Part shown: piece by piece, positions 51,874 to 60,144 of the stretch
Position numbering within the stretch: the stretch's first letter is position 1
Layout of the letters: the number at the start of each line of letters is the position of its first letter
NCBI RefSeq assembly: GCF_000374545.1
Contig: NZ_KB894587.1
Coordinates: forward strand, 102,340 to 166,339
Reading direction: 5' to 3'
DNA length: 64,000 nt
Source of the DNA: Anaeromusa acidaminophila DSM 3853
Lineage (GTDB): Bacteria > Bacillota > Negativicutes > Anaeromusales > Anaeromusaceae
Translations under genes and position numbers: made by a program
The notes under the pieces: generated by a model
Databases searched by the model: none
What the model saw: the letters and a program-made list of their open reading frames with translations, nothing else
Told to the model about the DNA's origin: nothing

Positions 51874-53958
51874 TCAAGCTAATTCTCGCATCATTTCTAC
51901 AAAAGAATCCACCATATCCGGATCAAATTGAGAGCCTGCGCAACGAATAATTTCAGCAATCGCTTCCGCATCTGACAAAGCCTGGCGATAAGGCCGGTCA
52001 TTTGTAATCGCGTCAAAGGTATCGACAATCGAAATAATTCGACAAGACAGCGGAATCGAAGAACCCGCTATTCCTTGCGGATATCCTTGCCCGTCCCAGC
52101 GTTCATGATGCTGCAGAATCAAATTGGCAACTCCCACTAATTCGGGAATGGACTGGGCGATCTTATGGCCAATTTCCGGATGCATTTTCATTTCCTGCCA
52201 TTCTTCTTCTGTAAGCGAACCCGGCTTCAACAAAATACGGTCAGGGATGCCCACTTTACCCAGGTCATGAAATTGCGCCAGGAGACTGAGCATCGCCAGT
52301 TCATACTGCGTCATGCCAACTCGCTCTCCCAATTTTACAGCCAACTCCTTTAGGCGCTCCGCATGATCTTCGGTTTCAATATGCCTCGCTCCCAACGTGT
52401 TCATTACAGCCTGAACCATTTTGCTTTTTGCGCTTTGTCCTTGTGTCAGCTTGAGGCGGTACAGCTTTTTATCCGCTATTTTGAATAAGTCGTCCAACGT
52501 TTCTTCCGGCTTGCGGCTTAACGCAATGCCTACGGACAAGCTTAAAGGAACGCCGGAATGACGCCGATTATACGCATCTACTTCCACCCGCACCTGTTCT
52601 TCAATGCTTTTTATACAATCGTCATCGGTTTGCAGCAAAATGGCCGCAAACTCATCCCCGCCTGTGCGCGCTACAATCCCCTTGCCTGCAGAAATATTGC
52701 TCATAATTTTAGCGGCAGCAAGAATCGCTTGATCTCCAGCCTTAAGTCCCATTGTATCATTAACAAATTTCAGTCCGTCAATATCCGCACTCAACGTTGC
52801 AACCGGATAAATAGGCGAGCGTTGCATACGCTGCATTTCCGCTTCAAAAAACGTACGATTATATAACCCTGTCAGTACGTCATGAAAGCGATTATATTGC
52901 AGCTCTTCTTCTTTTCGTTTGCGTTCTTGTATTTCTTGCCGCAACTGTGCTTGCAACCGAATATCTCGTCCTACAAAAATAAAACCAGCTGGTTCTCCTA
53001 CCTGATCCGCTACAGCAGAAACACGAAACTCGATAGGCAGCGGCTCTCCTTGCTTAGTCTGCATCTCCAACTCCGCCACCGCTTCCAGGGCAACAAGCAA
53101 TTGACCTTCTTCACTTAGCAAACCTGAAATAAACTGCGGCAGTGCGTTATACATAGCTTCTTCCTCCGCATACCCTGTCGCGGCTACAAAACCGGAATTC
53201 ACCTGCAAAATTTTAAAGTTTAAATCGGTCACCGCAATAATACCAGTAACATGCTCTAAAAGCATATTGGGACTAATCATCGATGCTACATTAAACAGCT
53301 TATACCGATGATACGCATACCAAAAGCCCAAAAAATAAAGAAAGACAAAAAGATGCAGCGGATCCGCCCGGCCTTCTCCTTCAATAATAACTGGATAATA
53401 GGCCTCAAGAAAGTAGGCGGTTCCTACGGCGCAAGCATTGCTCAAAAAAGCCAAGGCTGCCTGAATCCGTTTTCGCTTAGCCTTGTTTTTCCACCCCCAG
53501 CGAGCCAGTATAACCGATACCAGCAGGCCGTAGAAAACATAAAATAGGTTAAACGCTAAATAGAATGCATCTACTGCTAGACGTCCAACGCCGACACCCA
53601 GAAAAAAAACTTCCCAAACAATCAATACTGCTGCAGGTAAATACAGCAAGGCAACTTTCCATTTTTTATTAACAACCGCTTCGTTTTCTGTCAGAAGCAG
53701 ATTAATATGAAGAAATACAGCCACAAAAGGAATCCAGCCAAATGCCGAAAGCTTATCCGCCAACCAATAGCTTTCTATATCCTGCATTTGATATACATAC
53801 AATAAACCAATCGACCATATAGTAATGCTTTGAAATAAAAGGAAAAACAAACGGTGAATCAACTGCGTTCGCTCAGAGACATATACGCGCCAACCGACAA
53901 AACCACTTAAGACAGCAGTAATAAGAGACATAATTGATAGTAAATCAAAAATATCCAC
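51874..53958 (-). CDS. Membrane GGDEF/HD-GYP cyclic-di-GMP signalling protein
   Basis: 694 residues. The N-terminal ~230 residues hold seven or eight hydrophobic helices (7TM sensor type), then PAS (about 240-345), GGDEF (about 360-520) and HD-GYP (about 530-694). GGDEF motif RTGGDEF is intact (G433-F437); HD motif HDLGK (H564, D565) and HHERWDGQGYP (from H617) are intact. It could synthesise and degrade c-di-GMP. The GTG start follows AAGGAGGAAC. A c-di-GMP-I riboswitch plus terminator lies in its leader, so its expression probably responds to its own product (inferred). Confidence 0.94.
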   Translation of the reverse strand: MDIFDLLSIMSLITAVLSGFVGWRVYVSERTQLIHRLFFLLFQSITIWSIGLLYVYQMQDIESYWLADKLSAFGWIPFVAVFLHINLLLTENEAVVNKKWKVALLYLPAAVLIVWEVFFLGVGVGRLAVDAFYLAFNLFYVFYGLLVSVILARWGWKNKAKRKRIQAALAFLSNACAVGTAYFLEAYYPVIIEGEGRADPLHLFVFLYFLGFWYAYHRYKLFNVASMISPNMLLEHVTGIIAVTDLNFKILQVNSGFVAATGYAEEEAMYNALPQFISGLLSEEGQLLVALEAVAELEMQTKQGEPLPIEFRVSAVADQVGEPAGFIFVGRDIRLQAQLRQEIQERKRKEEELQYNRFHDVLTGLYNRTFFEAEMQRMQRSPIYPVATLSADIDGLKFVNDTMGLKAGDQAILAAAKIMSNISAGKGIVARTGGDEFAAILLQTDDDCIKSIEEQVRVEVDAYNRRHSGVPLSLSVGIALSRKPEETLDDLFKIADKKLYRLKLTQGQSAKSKMVQAVMNTLGARHIETEDHAERLKELAVKLGERVGMTQYELAMLSLLAQFHDLGKVGIPDRILLKPGSLTEEEWQEMKMHPEIGHKIAQSIPELVGVANLILQHHERWDGQGYPQGIAGSSIPLSCRIISIVDTFDAITNDRPYRQALSDAEAIAEIIRCAGSQFDPDMVDSFVEMMRELA

Positions 53959-53998
53959 GTGTTCCTCCTTAGCAAGATTCTTTTTTGCAACAGCTTAC

Positions 53999-54027
53999 AA
54001 AAAAAGTGCCGGGCTCCATGCCGGCAC
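53999..54027 (-). terminator. Riboswitch-controlled terminator
   Basis: GTGCCGG/CCGGCAC stem, 8-base loop, seven T on the minus strand. Located between the riboswitch and the GGDEF/HD-GYP start, the expression platform for regulation. Confidence 0.9.
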
Positions 54028-54035
54028 AAAATACG

Positions 54036-54147
54036 ATCTCAAGGTTGAGTCGGCAACTTGGCGACCATAAACAAAACAACGTTGTCCGTAGGCCCATAGC
54101 TTTGCGTCCTTGCTTTTCAACAAGTTTGCCCATATAAAGTTCATTGT
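54036..54147 (-). ncRNA. Cyclic-di-GMP-I (GEMM-I) riboswitch
   Basis: On the minus strand: GGGCAAAC (54124-54131), short stem CTTG/CAAG, GGACGCAAAGC, then GGGCCTAC, a third stem and a GCCGACTC 3' end. These are the class I c-di-GMP aptamer elements; GGACGCAAAGC and GGGCAAAC are diagnostic. The GGG retained before CAAAC fits c-di-GMP rather than the cGAMP variant, which carries A in place of the middle G. Confidence 0.92.
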
Positions 54148-54150
54148 GAC

Positions 54151-54180
54151 AGTTTTATGTTTATAATACTACATAAAACT
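54151..54180. promoter_or_regulatory. 10-base inverted repeat just upstream of the riboswitch
   Basis: AGTTTTATGT (54151-54160) and ACATAAAACT (54171-54180), spacer 10 bases holding TTATAATACT. It overlaps the expected promoter of the riboswitch transcript; possible operator for a dimeric regulator. Confidence 0.45.
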
Positions 54181-54634
54181 CATCATTTTGTACTTTACAA
54201 GATTTTCCTACTAATTTCCACATGACTTTTTTCCTATTTTTGATCTTTTTTTACATTCATTACACCTAATTTTTAACATAAGCGCGCAATTTGTCCCATG
54301 ACTTTTTCATTTAAATTACGTAAACAGAAACTATCCTTGTCTCCGTTTCAATTCAAATATCGCTAAAATGACTTTGGAGCGCCCTCCGCAAAGCGGCGCA
54401 AAACAATCCTTTCTGGAAATACATTTTTCTCCAATCAGAAAACACCCCTTGGCCGTGTGAGGAAAATAACCATTTTCTAATTTTTTTTGCCCTAAACACC
54501 CCCTTTTTCTCTTTACTTTCTCGCCTTCTAATGTTACATTGTAAATTGTCTGTGTCTTTATAATGGACTATTTTGTCGTTATGTTTTCTTTGCTAGTACA
54601 CAGTCACTCTCAAAAGAACGAAAAGGGGATTTAA
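54181..54634. other. Gap between the riboswitch promoter and the APC permease
   Basis: 454 bases, AT-rich. A TATAAT box at 54559-54564 is the likely -10 of the permease. A weak hairpin GAAAAT/ATTTTC (54462-54477) followed by a T run looks terminator-like but has no gene upstream. I see no coding region. Confidence 0.4.
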
Positions 54635-56038
54635 ATGGATATTTTTCGCACTAAAAGCATTGAAGCCTTCCGAGAAGGCGCCAAAGAAAAAAAGCTCAAA
54701 AAGACCTTGGGCGCCTTCGATCTTATCTTACTAGGTGTCGGCGTAATTATGGGCACCGGAATTTTCGTATTTACCGGCGTTGTAGCCGCCAAATACGCGG
54801 GACCAGCTATTGTTGTGTCCTTGGTTCTTTCCGCTATCGCCTGCGCCTTCGCCGCCTTAGCCTATGCGGAGCTTGCCTCGATTGTTCCCATCTCCGGCAG
54901 TTCCTATACGTATTCCTATGCGGTATTAGGTGAAATTGTCGCTTGGATGGTTGGCTGGAGTCTGATTTTAGAATACTCTTTAGGTGCGAGCGCAGTAGCT
55001 GCCGGCTGGTCGGCTTACGCCACCGGCTTGTTTAAATCAGCAGGCTTTGCCGTGCCTCAAGCCTTAACCGCCGTCCCGGCTGACGGCGGTATCATTAATC
55101 TGCCGGCGGTCATCATCTCGCTTTTTTTAAGCTTTTTGCTCGTGCGTGGTACAAAGGAAAGCACCACTCTCAATCGTATTTTAGTAGCAGTAAAGCTGGT
55201 AGCCGTATTCATCTTTCTCTTTCTTGCCGGCCCAAAGGTCGACCCCGCCAACTGGACGCCCTTCATGCCCTTTGGCATCTCAGGCGTTGTTACGGGCGCA
55301 GCTACTATCTTTTTAGCCTATATTGGCTTTGACATTGTTTCCACCGCTGCGGAAGAGTGCAAAAATCCCAATCGTGACTTGCCCATTGGAATTATTGGCT
55401 CTTTAATTGTCTGCGCCATTTTATACGTATCCGTAGCAGCCGTCTTAACCGGCGTCGTCCCCTATACCGAGCTCAACACCGGCGAGCCAGTCGCTTTTGC
55501 CCTGCGCTCCATTGGTTACAACATGGGTTCCGCTTTAGTAGGAACCGGCGCGATTGCCGGCATAACAACCGTTCTCCTTGTTGTCATGTACGGCCAGACT
55601 CGCGTATTTTACGCCATGTCTCGTGATGGCATGCTGCCTGCAGGCATCTGCAAAATCCATCCTAAATACCAAACGCCTCATATTATTACCATTCTATCCG
55701 GCATTGTCGTCGCCATTGTATCCGGGTTGACGCCTATCAGCGTTATTGCCGAGCTAACTAATATCGGCACCTTGTTTGCCTTTGTTATTACCGCCGTAGG
55801 CGTATTAGTCCTGCGCCGCACCAAACCAGATATTCATCGTCCTTTCCGCTGCCCGGCGGTCACCTTTGTTTCTCTGGGCGCCATTATCTCCTGCGGGTAT
55901 CTGATGTACAGCCTCCCCGGCGATACCTGGTTCCGCTACGGCATTTGGAGCGCCCTCGGCCTCGTCGCCTATTTCGCCTATGGCTATCGCAAAAGCCTGC
56001 TTCATCCTCGCAATCAAGAGAAGAACCAAGCTGCTTAA
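54635..56038 (+). CDS. APC amino acid permease, cationic amino acid transporter (CAT) type
   Basis: 467 residues, about 12 membrane helices. GVGVIMGTGIFVFTG in helix 1 and SSYTYSYA in helix 3 are CAT/YfnA marks, and FIGFDIVSTAAEE-like segment follows. Probably a proton-coupled importer of branched or cationic amino acids; substrate not readable. AAAAGGGG precedes the ATG. Monocistronic with its own terminator. Confidence 0.92.
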   Translation: MDIFRTKSIEAFREGAKEKKLKKTLGAFDLILLGVGVIMGTGIFVFTGVVAAKYAGPAIVVSLVLSAIACAFAALAYAELASIVPISGSSYTYSYAVLGEIVAWMVGWSLILEYSLGASAVAAGWSAYATGLFKSAGFAVPQALTAVPADGGIINLPAVIISLFLSFLLVRGTKESTTLNRILVAVKLVAVFIFLFLAGPKVDPANWTPFMPFGISGVVTGAATIFLAYIGFDIVSTAAEECKNPNRDLPIGIIGSLIVCAILYVSVAAVLTGVVPYTELNTGEPVAFALRSIGYNMGSALVGTGAIAGITTVLLVVMYGQTRVFYAMSRDGMLPAGICKIHPKYQTPHIITILSGIVVAIVSGLTPISVIAELTNIGTLFAFVITAVGVLVLRRTKPDIHRPFRCPAVTFVSLGAIISCGYLMYSLPGDTWFRYGIWSALGLVAYFAYGYRKSLLHPRNQEKNQAA

Positions 56039-56078
56039 TAGGGAACGAACACAGAGTAAGCATAAAAAGATCCATCAT

Positions 56079-56124
56079 AAGAAAAAAGGGTCTGACTTTT
56101 TAAAAGTCAGACCCTTTTTTTCTT
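56079..56124. terminator. Bidirectional terminator between the permease and rubrerythrin genes
   Basis: Arms of about 22 bases around TA (core GGGTCTGACTTTT), A/T tracts on both sides. Confidence 0.93.
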
Positions 56125-56138
56125 ATCTGCCTAAGAGC

Positions 56139-56687
56139 TTACTTTCCGAAATAACGCTCTAAAAGACCTTTGAAAGCTGCGCCATGGCGCGCTTCGTCTT
56201 TGCACATTTCATGCACGGTATCATGAATAGCATCTAGGCCAAGAGCTTTAGCCTTTTTCGCAATACCCAGCTTGCCTTCGCACGCGCCGTACTCCGCTTC
56301 TACGCGAAGTTCAAGGTTCTTCTTCGTGCACGGAAAAACTACTTCGCCCAGCAGTTCGGCAAATTTAGCCGCATGCTCCGCTTCTTCAAAGGCAATCCGC
56401 TTGTATGCTTCCGCCACTTCCGGGAAGCCTTCCCGATCCGCTTGACGGCTCATAGCTAAGTACATGCCCACTTCGGTGCATTCGCCTGCAAAATTCATTT
56501 TCAGGCCTTCAATAATTTCCGGATCAACTCCAGCCGCTACGCCAATACGATGCTCATCCGCCCAATTCATAGCCTCAGCCGACCGTTCAATAAATTTCGC
56601 GGCCGGCGCTTTACAGGTCGGACAAATTTCCGGAGCCGCATCTCCCTCGTGAACATAGCCGCAGATGGTGCAAACAAATTTTTTCAT
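56139..56687 (-). CDS. Reverse rubrerythrin
   Basis: 182 residues. Rubredoxin-type Fe(SCys)4 site comes first (C6, C9, C22, C25), followed by the ferritin-like diiron domain ([36 protein letters not shown]). The rubredoxin-first order defines reverse rubrerythrin, an NADH-dependent peroxidase of anaerobes, removing H2O2 without releasing O2. AGGAGG precedes the ATG. Confidence 0.93.
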   Translation of the reverse strand: MKKFVCTICGYVHEGDAAPEICPTCKAPAAKFIERSAEAMNWADEHRIGVAAGVDPEIIEGLKMNFAGECTEVGMYLAMSRQADREGFPEVAEAYKRIAFEEAEHAAKFAELLGEVVFPCTKKNLELRVEAEYGACEGKLGIAKKAKALGLDAIHDTVHEMCKDEARHGAAFKGLLERYFGK

Positions 56688-56963
56688 TTTTAGTTCCTCC
56701 TTATATTTAAATAATAATTATCCGTTGACATTAACTATATTATCACTATGTTTTCTTTTTGACAAGAGCCTTTTTCTTTTTTTCTTTTCTCTTTTTTAAT
56801 TGTTCGCTTAGTTTATCGGGAATTGTTTTCAAATTATTTCCAATTTATCGTTTTCCAAAAGGAGGAAATGATCAGTCCCGCGTATAAACTATGTTGCAAA
56901 TCCCGTTCTATAAAGAACACCGCTTTTAAGAGAAGCTGCAAGCACAGAAAAAGGAGGTACTTT

Positions 56964-57752
56964 ATGGCTAAGGGAGATCAGCTTGACATTATTTTATGCG
57001 ACCCGAATTTAACCTGGGATGATTGGGAAACTCTGGGCAGCATCTTTGAACTCACCAATATCAACCAAGCTTCAAAACAAGAAAAACGCGAAATTCTAAA
57101 CCGCGAAATCCGCCACGCTTATGGTAATAGCGCACTTAATCTTTTTCGCAATAACTATGAGCCGGATTATGAAGAGATAGTACGTAAAACGGCAGCAGTA
57201 TTAAATTTAACTGAAAAAGCCCCGCTAAAAGCAGCTACAGTAGCGCAAATTGAAGAATTCATCGTACTTGAGGTATTAAGCCGCCTCAAAGCGCAGATTA
57301 TTAAAGAAAGCGGCATCCACGCCTGGCATGCGATTGAAGACTCCGTAGACTTCGAAATACAAAAATACCTCATTGCCGGGAAATGCCCTTCTTGCATAGT
57401 CAGCCGTTTCAAAGCCCTGCGCGGCTCTGCTTTACTAACCGCACTACTAGCCGGGCGCATGGCGGGACTCCCTCAATACGTAGCAGCCAGCGAACTGATC
57501 TTAGTTTTAGCCCGTCGCTTTGGCTTTCCTGACTTGCCTCCTATGGCCGGCTCTCTTCTTGAGCGTGCAATTGCCGCTCTTTTTGGTCCGCTTGGCTGGA
57601 CTGCTTCATTTTTCTGGCTTGGCTTAGATATGGGAGATACAAACTGGAAACGAGTCATCCCTGCGGTGTTTGTAATTGCCGCCTTGCGCAAACGACTTCG
57701 CCACCATCTTAATCCGGCTATATTCCAAGAGCATTATCAAGCTCCGGAATAA
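56964..57752 (+). CDS. UPF0174/YaaW-like protein
   Basis: 262 residues. A long helical N-terminal half with an RHAYGNSALNLFRNN segment, then an Ala/Leu-rich hydrophobic part and the C-terminal RVIPAVFVIAALRKRL. The same YGHS-like helix and IPAV-IA-LR end occur in E. coli YaaW (UPF0174, DUF3944), so I assign that family by eye. Function unknown in all members. The ATG at 56964 follows AAGGAGGTAC; a longer frame from 56823 lacks a site. Confidence 0.6.
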   Translation: MAKGDQLDIILCDPNLTWDDWETLGSIFELTNINQASKQEKREILNREIRHAYGNSALNLFRNNYEPDYEEIVRKTAAVLNLTEKAPLKAATVAQIEEFIVLEVLSRLKAQIIKESGIHAWHAIEDSVDFEIQKYLIAGKCPSCIVSRFKALRGSALLTALLAGRMAGLPQYVAASELILVLARRFGFPDLPPMAGSLLERAIAALFGPLGWTASFFWLGLDMGDTNWKRVIPAVFVIAALRKRLRHHLNPAIFQEHYQAPE

Positions 57753-57761
57753 CGACTATAA

Positions 57762-57998
57762 TTGAAAAACACTCCGTCTCTCACTTTTGCCGATACAGGG
57801 CATATCTGGCTCAAAGACATTCCCCTTCGCATGGTGAACACGCCCATTCATATCAACGAAGAAATGGAAAACCTGCTTTCCTTAGCCATTATGCAAAACT
57901 TTATTCCTGTAATCGATGATAACGATGTCTTTTGCGGCATTATTCGTCGCCGAGAAATCATTGAGTATTTCGCCCGCCAGCCCAGAGCTTCTCTCTAA
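57762..57998 (+). CDS. Short CBS-domain protein, possible remnant
   Basis: Up to 78 residues, TTG start directly after an in-frame stop; ATG possible at 57831. Residues about 17-70 (KDIPLRMVNTPIHINEEMENL through GIIRRREIIEYF) form one CBS motif, while CBS proteins normally carry two. It follows the YaaW-like gene by nine bases, and no ribosome site is evident. Either a small single-CBS protein co-translated with yaaW, or the 3' remnant of a longer gene. Regulatory, adenosine-nucleotide-binding role would be the default guess. Confidence 0.45.
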   Translation: MKNTPSLTFADTGHIWLKDIPLRMVNTPIHINEEMENLLSLAIMQNFIPVIDDNDVFCGIIRRREIIEYFARQPRASL

Positions 57999-58007
57999 GA
58001 TTTCCGT

Positions 58008-58934
58008 TTACTCGTCGATAGGTATTGGATGCGTTTGATTCCAGATTGTCCATTTCAGAGAATATTGATCATCATTAGCTTGGCAATACTGATAAAACCT
58101 CTTTATGAATCTCTTACGTTCCTGATCTTTCTCCATTCGCCAGCCCCGATCTTCTTCAGATGACAAAAGATCAATACCTCCAATATCCCGCTGTCTCGTT
58201 ATAATAGCGGCACAAGAATCGTTTTTTGCGTTTTTCATCATATCATACATAGTTAAAAACGTAGTAGTTCTACCATGCCCGGCTTCACAGTGCATATGAA
58301 GCCAGGAGCCTGGAGGCAACATCCGAACAAACTCTACAAAACGCTCCACGCTCTCATCATCAGGACGACAATGATCTGTTATAGCTAGGCGAAAATACCC
58401 CATCTCGTTCTGCCTTGCTAGTTGCTCCTCCGAACTTACGACTTCAATCGGCACTGCCATCGATACTGCCGAAACGAGGCCGCCGCTGCTCTTATCTTTT
58501 TTAAGCTTACTATACACAATAGCTTGCTGTGCTGCAGCCAGCTCGGATAGTTCTTTTTGCTCAAGCTGTAATACCTCTTCTACGCTTTTGCCGGCATTGG
58601 CCCAATTCTTTTCTCCATACCAGCTTATAGGAAGTCCATTAATAAAGCCATGACTCTCTTGGCGTAGATCGACCAAAACTATTTTTACTTCACTTATATT
58701 TTTCTTAACTTCCAGCAATTCCTTTTCCGAAAACTGTGCGCTTCCAGAGGCTCTCAGCCATTCTACACGCCGAAAACTCTCTGGCAACGCCGCTTTATCC
58801 TCAGCATCTTGCCGCAATACTGTTTGTGTTTCGGACAAAATAGATTCGTGCGCTTCCAAAGGATTAGATATAGCAAATAAAATAAGCGCACAAAGGTTGC
58901 ATATAAGCACTACCCAAAAGCCATGCCTTTTCAT
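58008..58934 (-). CDS. Exported cysteine phytase (PTP-like inositol polyphosphate phosphatase)
   Basis: 308 residues with an N-terminal hydrophobic signal. Active-site loop HCEAGHGRTTT (C216, R222) and general acid D187 (ITDHCRP) match Selenomonas PhyA-type protein-tyrosine-phosphatase-like phytases. It would remove phosphates from inositol polyphosphates outside the cytoplasm. GAGGAG within the stop of the upstream gene serves as ribosome site. Downstream gene of a three-gene set with PNPOx-like and DUF985 proteins. Confidence 0.85.
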   Translation of the reverse strand: MKRHGFWVVLICNLCALILFAISNPLEAHESILSETQTVLRQDAEDKAALPESFRRVEWLRASGSAQFSEKELLEVKKNISEVKIVLVDLRQESHGFINGLPISWYGEKNWANAGKSVEEVLQLEQKELSELAAAQQAIVYSKLKKDKSSGGLVSAVSMAVPIEVVSSEEQLARQNEMGYFRLAITDHCRPDDESVERFVEFVRMLPPGSWLHMHCEAGHGRTTTFLTMYDMMKNAKNDSCAAIITRQRDIGGIDLLSSEEDRGWRMEKDQERKRFIKRFYQYCQANDDQYSLKWTIWNQTHPIPIDE

Positions 58935-58938
58935 AGCT

Positions 58939-59403
58939 TTATCTCCTCGCCTTGCCTGTGCACTGTTCTATACAAATCTTAAACACCGTTGTCGCAGAGC
59001 CCGCCTTTTCGATATAAGCCAGCCCTTTTTCCTTAAAGTCGCTTGCATATTTTTCAACAAACGCTTCCAAGGCTGCTTTTTTCTCCTCGGCCGTCACTTC
59101 GATCGCTTTCCCTAAGGCAATAACGCTCTCATAATTCGTCGTAAATTGTTCCGGCAGCACCTCTGTATCTCCTACTATGCAAAAAGATGCGCGCGAATTC
59201 TGTCGCAGCAAATCAAGCTTCAGCCCCTCTGTAGCGCTGTGAAAATACAAGGCGTCCCGAAAATAAACAAAACTTAACGGCACCCCATACGCTTGGTTGT
59301 TTGCATCCACCAGCGATAACACGCCATAGGCGGCTTTATGCAAAAGCTCCTTTATCTCCGTCTCTCCCAACTGCCTGTCTTTTCTCCGCATTTCTCTAGC
59401 CAT
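58939..59403 (-). CDS. Pyridoxamine 5'-phosphate oxidase-like flavoprotein (NimA type)
   Basis: 154 residues, split-barrel flavin fold. GVLSLVDANNQAYGVPLSFVYFRDALYFH is the core family stretch, and ASFCIVGD a later strand. Members resemble NimA nitroimidazole reductase-like proteins; substrate unknown. AGGAGGATGGCGG precedes the start. Its stop lies five bases before the phytase start, so translationally linked. Confidence 0.85.
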   Translation of the reverse strand: MAREMRRKDRQLGETEIKELLHKAAYGVLSLVDANNQAYGVPLSFVYFRDALYFHSATEGLKLDLLRQNSRASFCIVGDTEVLPEQFTTNYESVIALGKAIEVTAEEKKAALEAFVEKYASDFKEKGLAYIEKAGSATTVFKICIEQCTGKARR

Positions 59404-59435
59404 CCGCCATCCTCCTCACAAGCTTACCTTCTTCG

Positions 59436-60029
59436 TTACGGCTTTTTTCCATTCAGTCGTTCAATAACCCCTGCATAGGCCGGATATTCCCGCATTAATT
59501 CTTCATACGAGCAAAGACGAAAATCTCGATAGTCAAAACCAGGCGACACCATGCAACTGACCAAACCGAAGGAGCCTTTTTCCGCGACCTCCGCCCCAAA
59601 AATCGTTTGCGCCGGTACCAAAACCTGCGGCTGCTCTCCCCGGTTCACATCCAATCCCAAACGCACGCTGGTCAGCATTCCATTCGGACTGATCATGTGC
59701 AAAATCAAGGGAGAACCATCATGGTAAAACCAAATTTCATCGGACAGAAGCTGATGAAACTGCGAAACACCGCCAGACTTCAAAAGGTAGTAGATCGTAG
59801 ATGCCAAGGGACGCTCGCCTGTATAAACATCCGGCAGTATCGCAGCTCCCGCTTTCCGTTGATTCTTGTACAGCTCTTTAAAGTAACCGCCTTCCACATG
59901 CCCAACGAGTTGCAATGCTGCTATATACTCGTCCGCCGTCCGCTTCTCTTTTGCTTCTGCTGCTACAATGCTAAAATACCAACTGCAGCAAACCAGAAGC
60001 ACTATCAGTCCTGCTCTTCGCAATGTCAT
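59436..60029 (-). CDS. Exported DUF985 (cupin_5) protein
   Basis: About 197 residues. The DUF985 cupin is clear: HVEGGYFKELY, TIYYLLKSGGVSQFH, SDEIWFYHDGSPL, QVLVPAQTIFGAEV and PGFDYRDF. Usual members are cytosolic and about 160 residues; this one adds a signal peptide (IVLLVCCSWYFSIVAAEA). Start is uncertain: ATG at 60029 close to AGGGGG, or TTG at 60041 or 60023. First gene of the phytase set. Function unknown. Confidence 0.8.
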   Translation of the reverse strand: MTLRRAGLIVLLVCCSWYFSIVAAEAKEKRTADEYIAALQLVGHVEGGYFKELYKNQRKAGAAILPDVYTGERPLASTIYYLLKSGGVSQFHQLLSDEIWFYHDGSPLILHMISPNGMLTSVRLGLDVNRGEQPQVLVPAQTIFGAEVAEKGSFGLVSCMVSPGFDYRDFRLCSYEELMREYPAYAGVIERLNGKKP

Positions 60030-60068
60030 GCCCCCTATCAAGTTTCATTTCTTTGGTACATTTCGCGG

Positions 60069-60127
60069 CTAACGAATAAAAACCTGCTTCTTTCAGATTT
60101 CAAAAGAAGCAGGTTTTTATTCGTTAG
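60069..60127 (-). terminator. Terminator of the arginase gene, 25-base perfect arms
   Basis: Arms 60069-60093 and 60103-60127 are exact complements with a 9-base loop; core AAAACCTGCTTC. Confidence 0.88.
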
Positions 60128-60144
60128 TTACAAGAATTCATTTT

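Noticed and set aside
54036..54147. Reading the element as a cGAMP (GEMM-Ib) riboswitch
   Set aside because: The GGG before CAAAC is kept, which fits c-di-GMP; the cGAMP variant has an A there.
56823..56963. N-terminal extension of the YaaW-like protein from an ATG at 56823
   Set aside because: Basic, low-quality residues, no ribosome site; AAGGAGGTAC marks the ATG at 56964.
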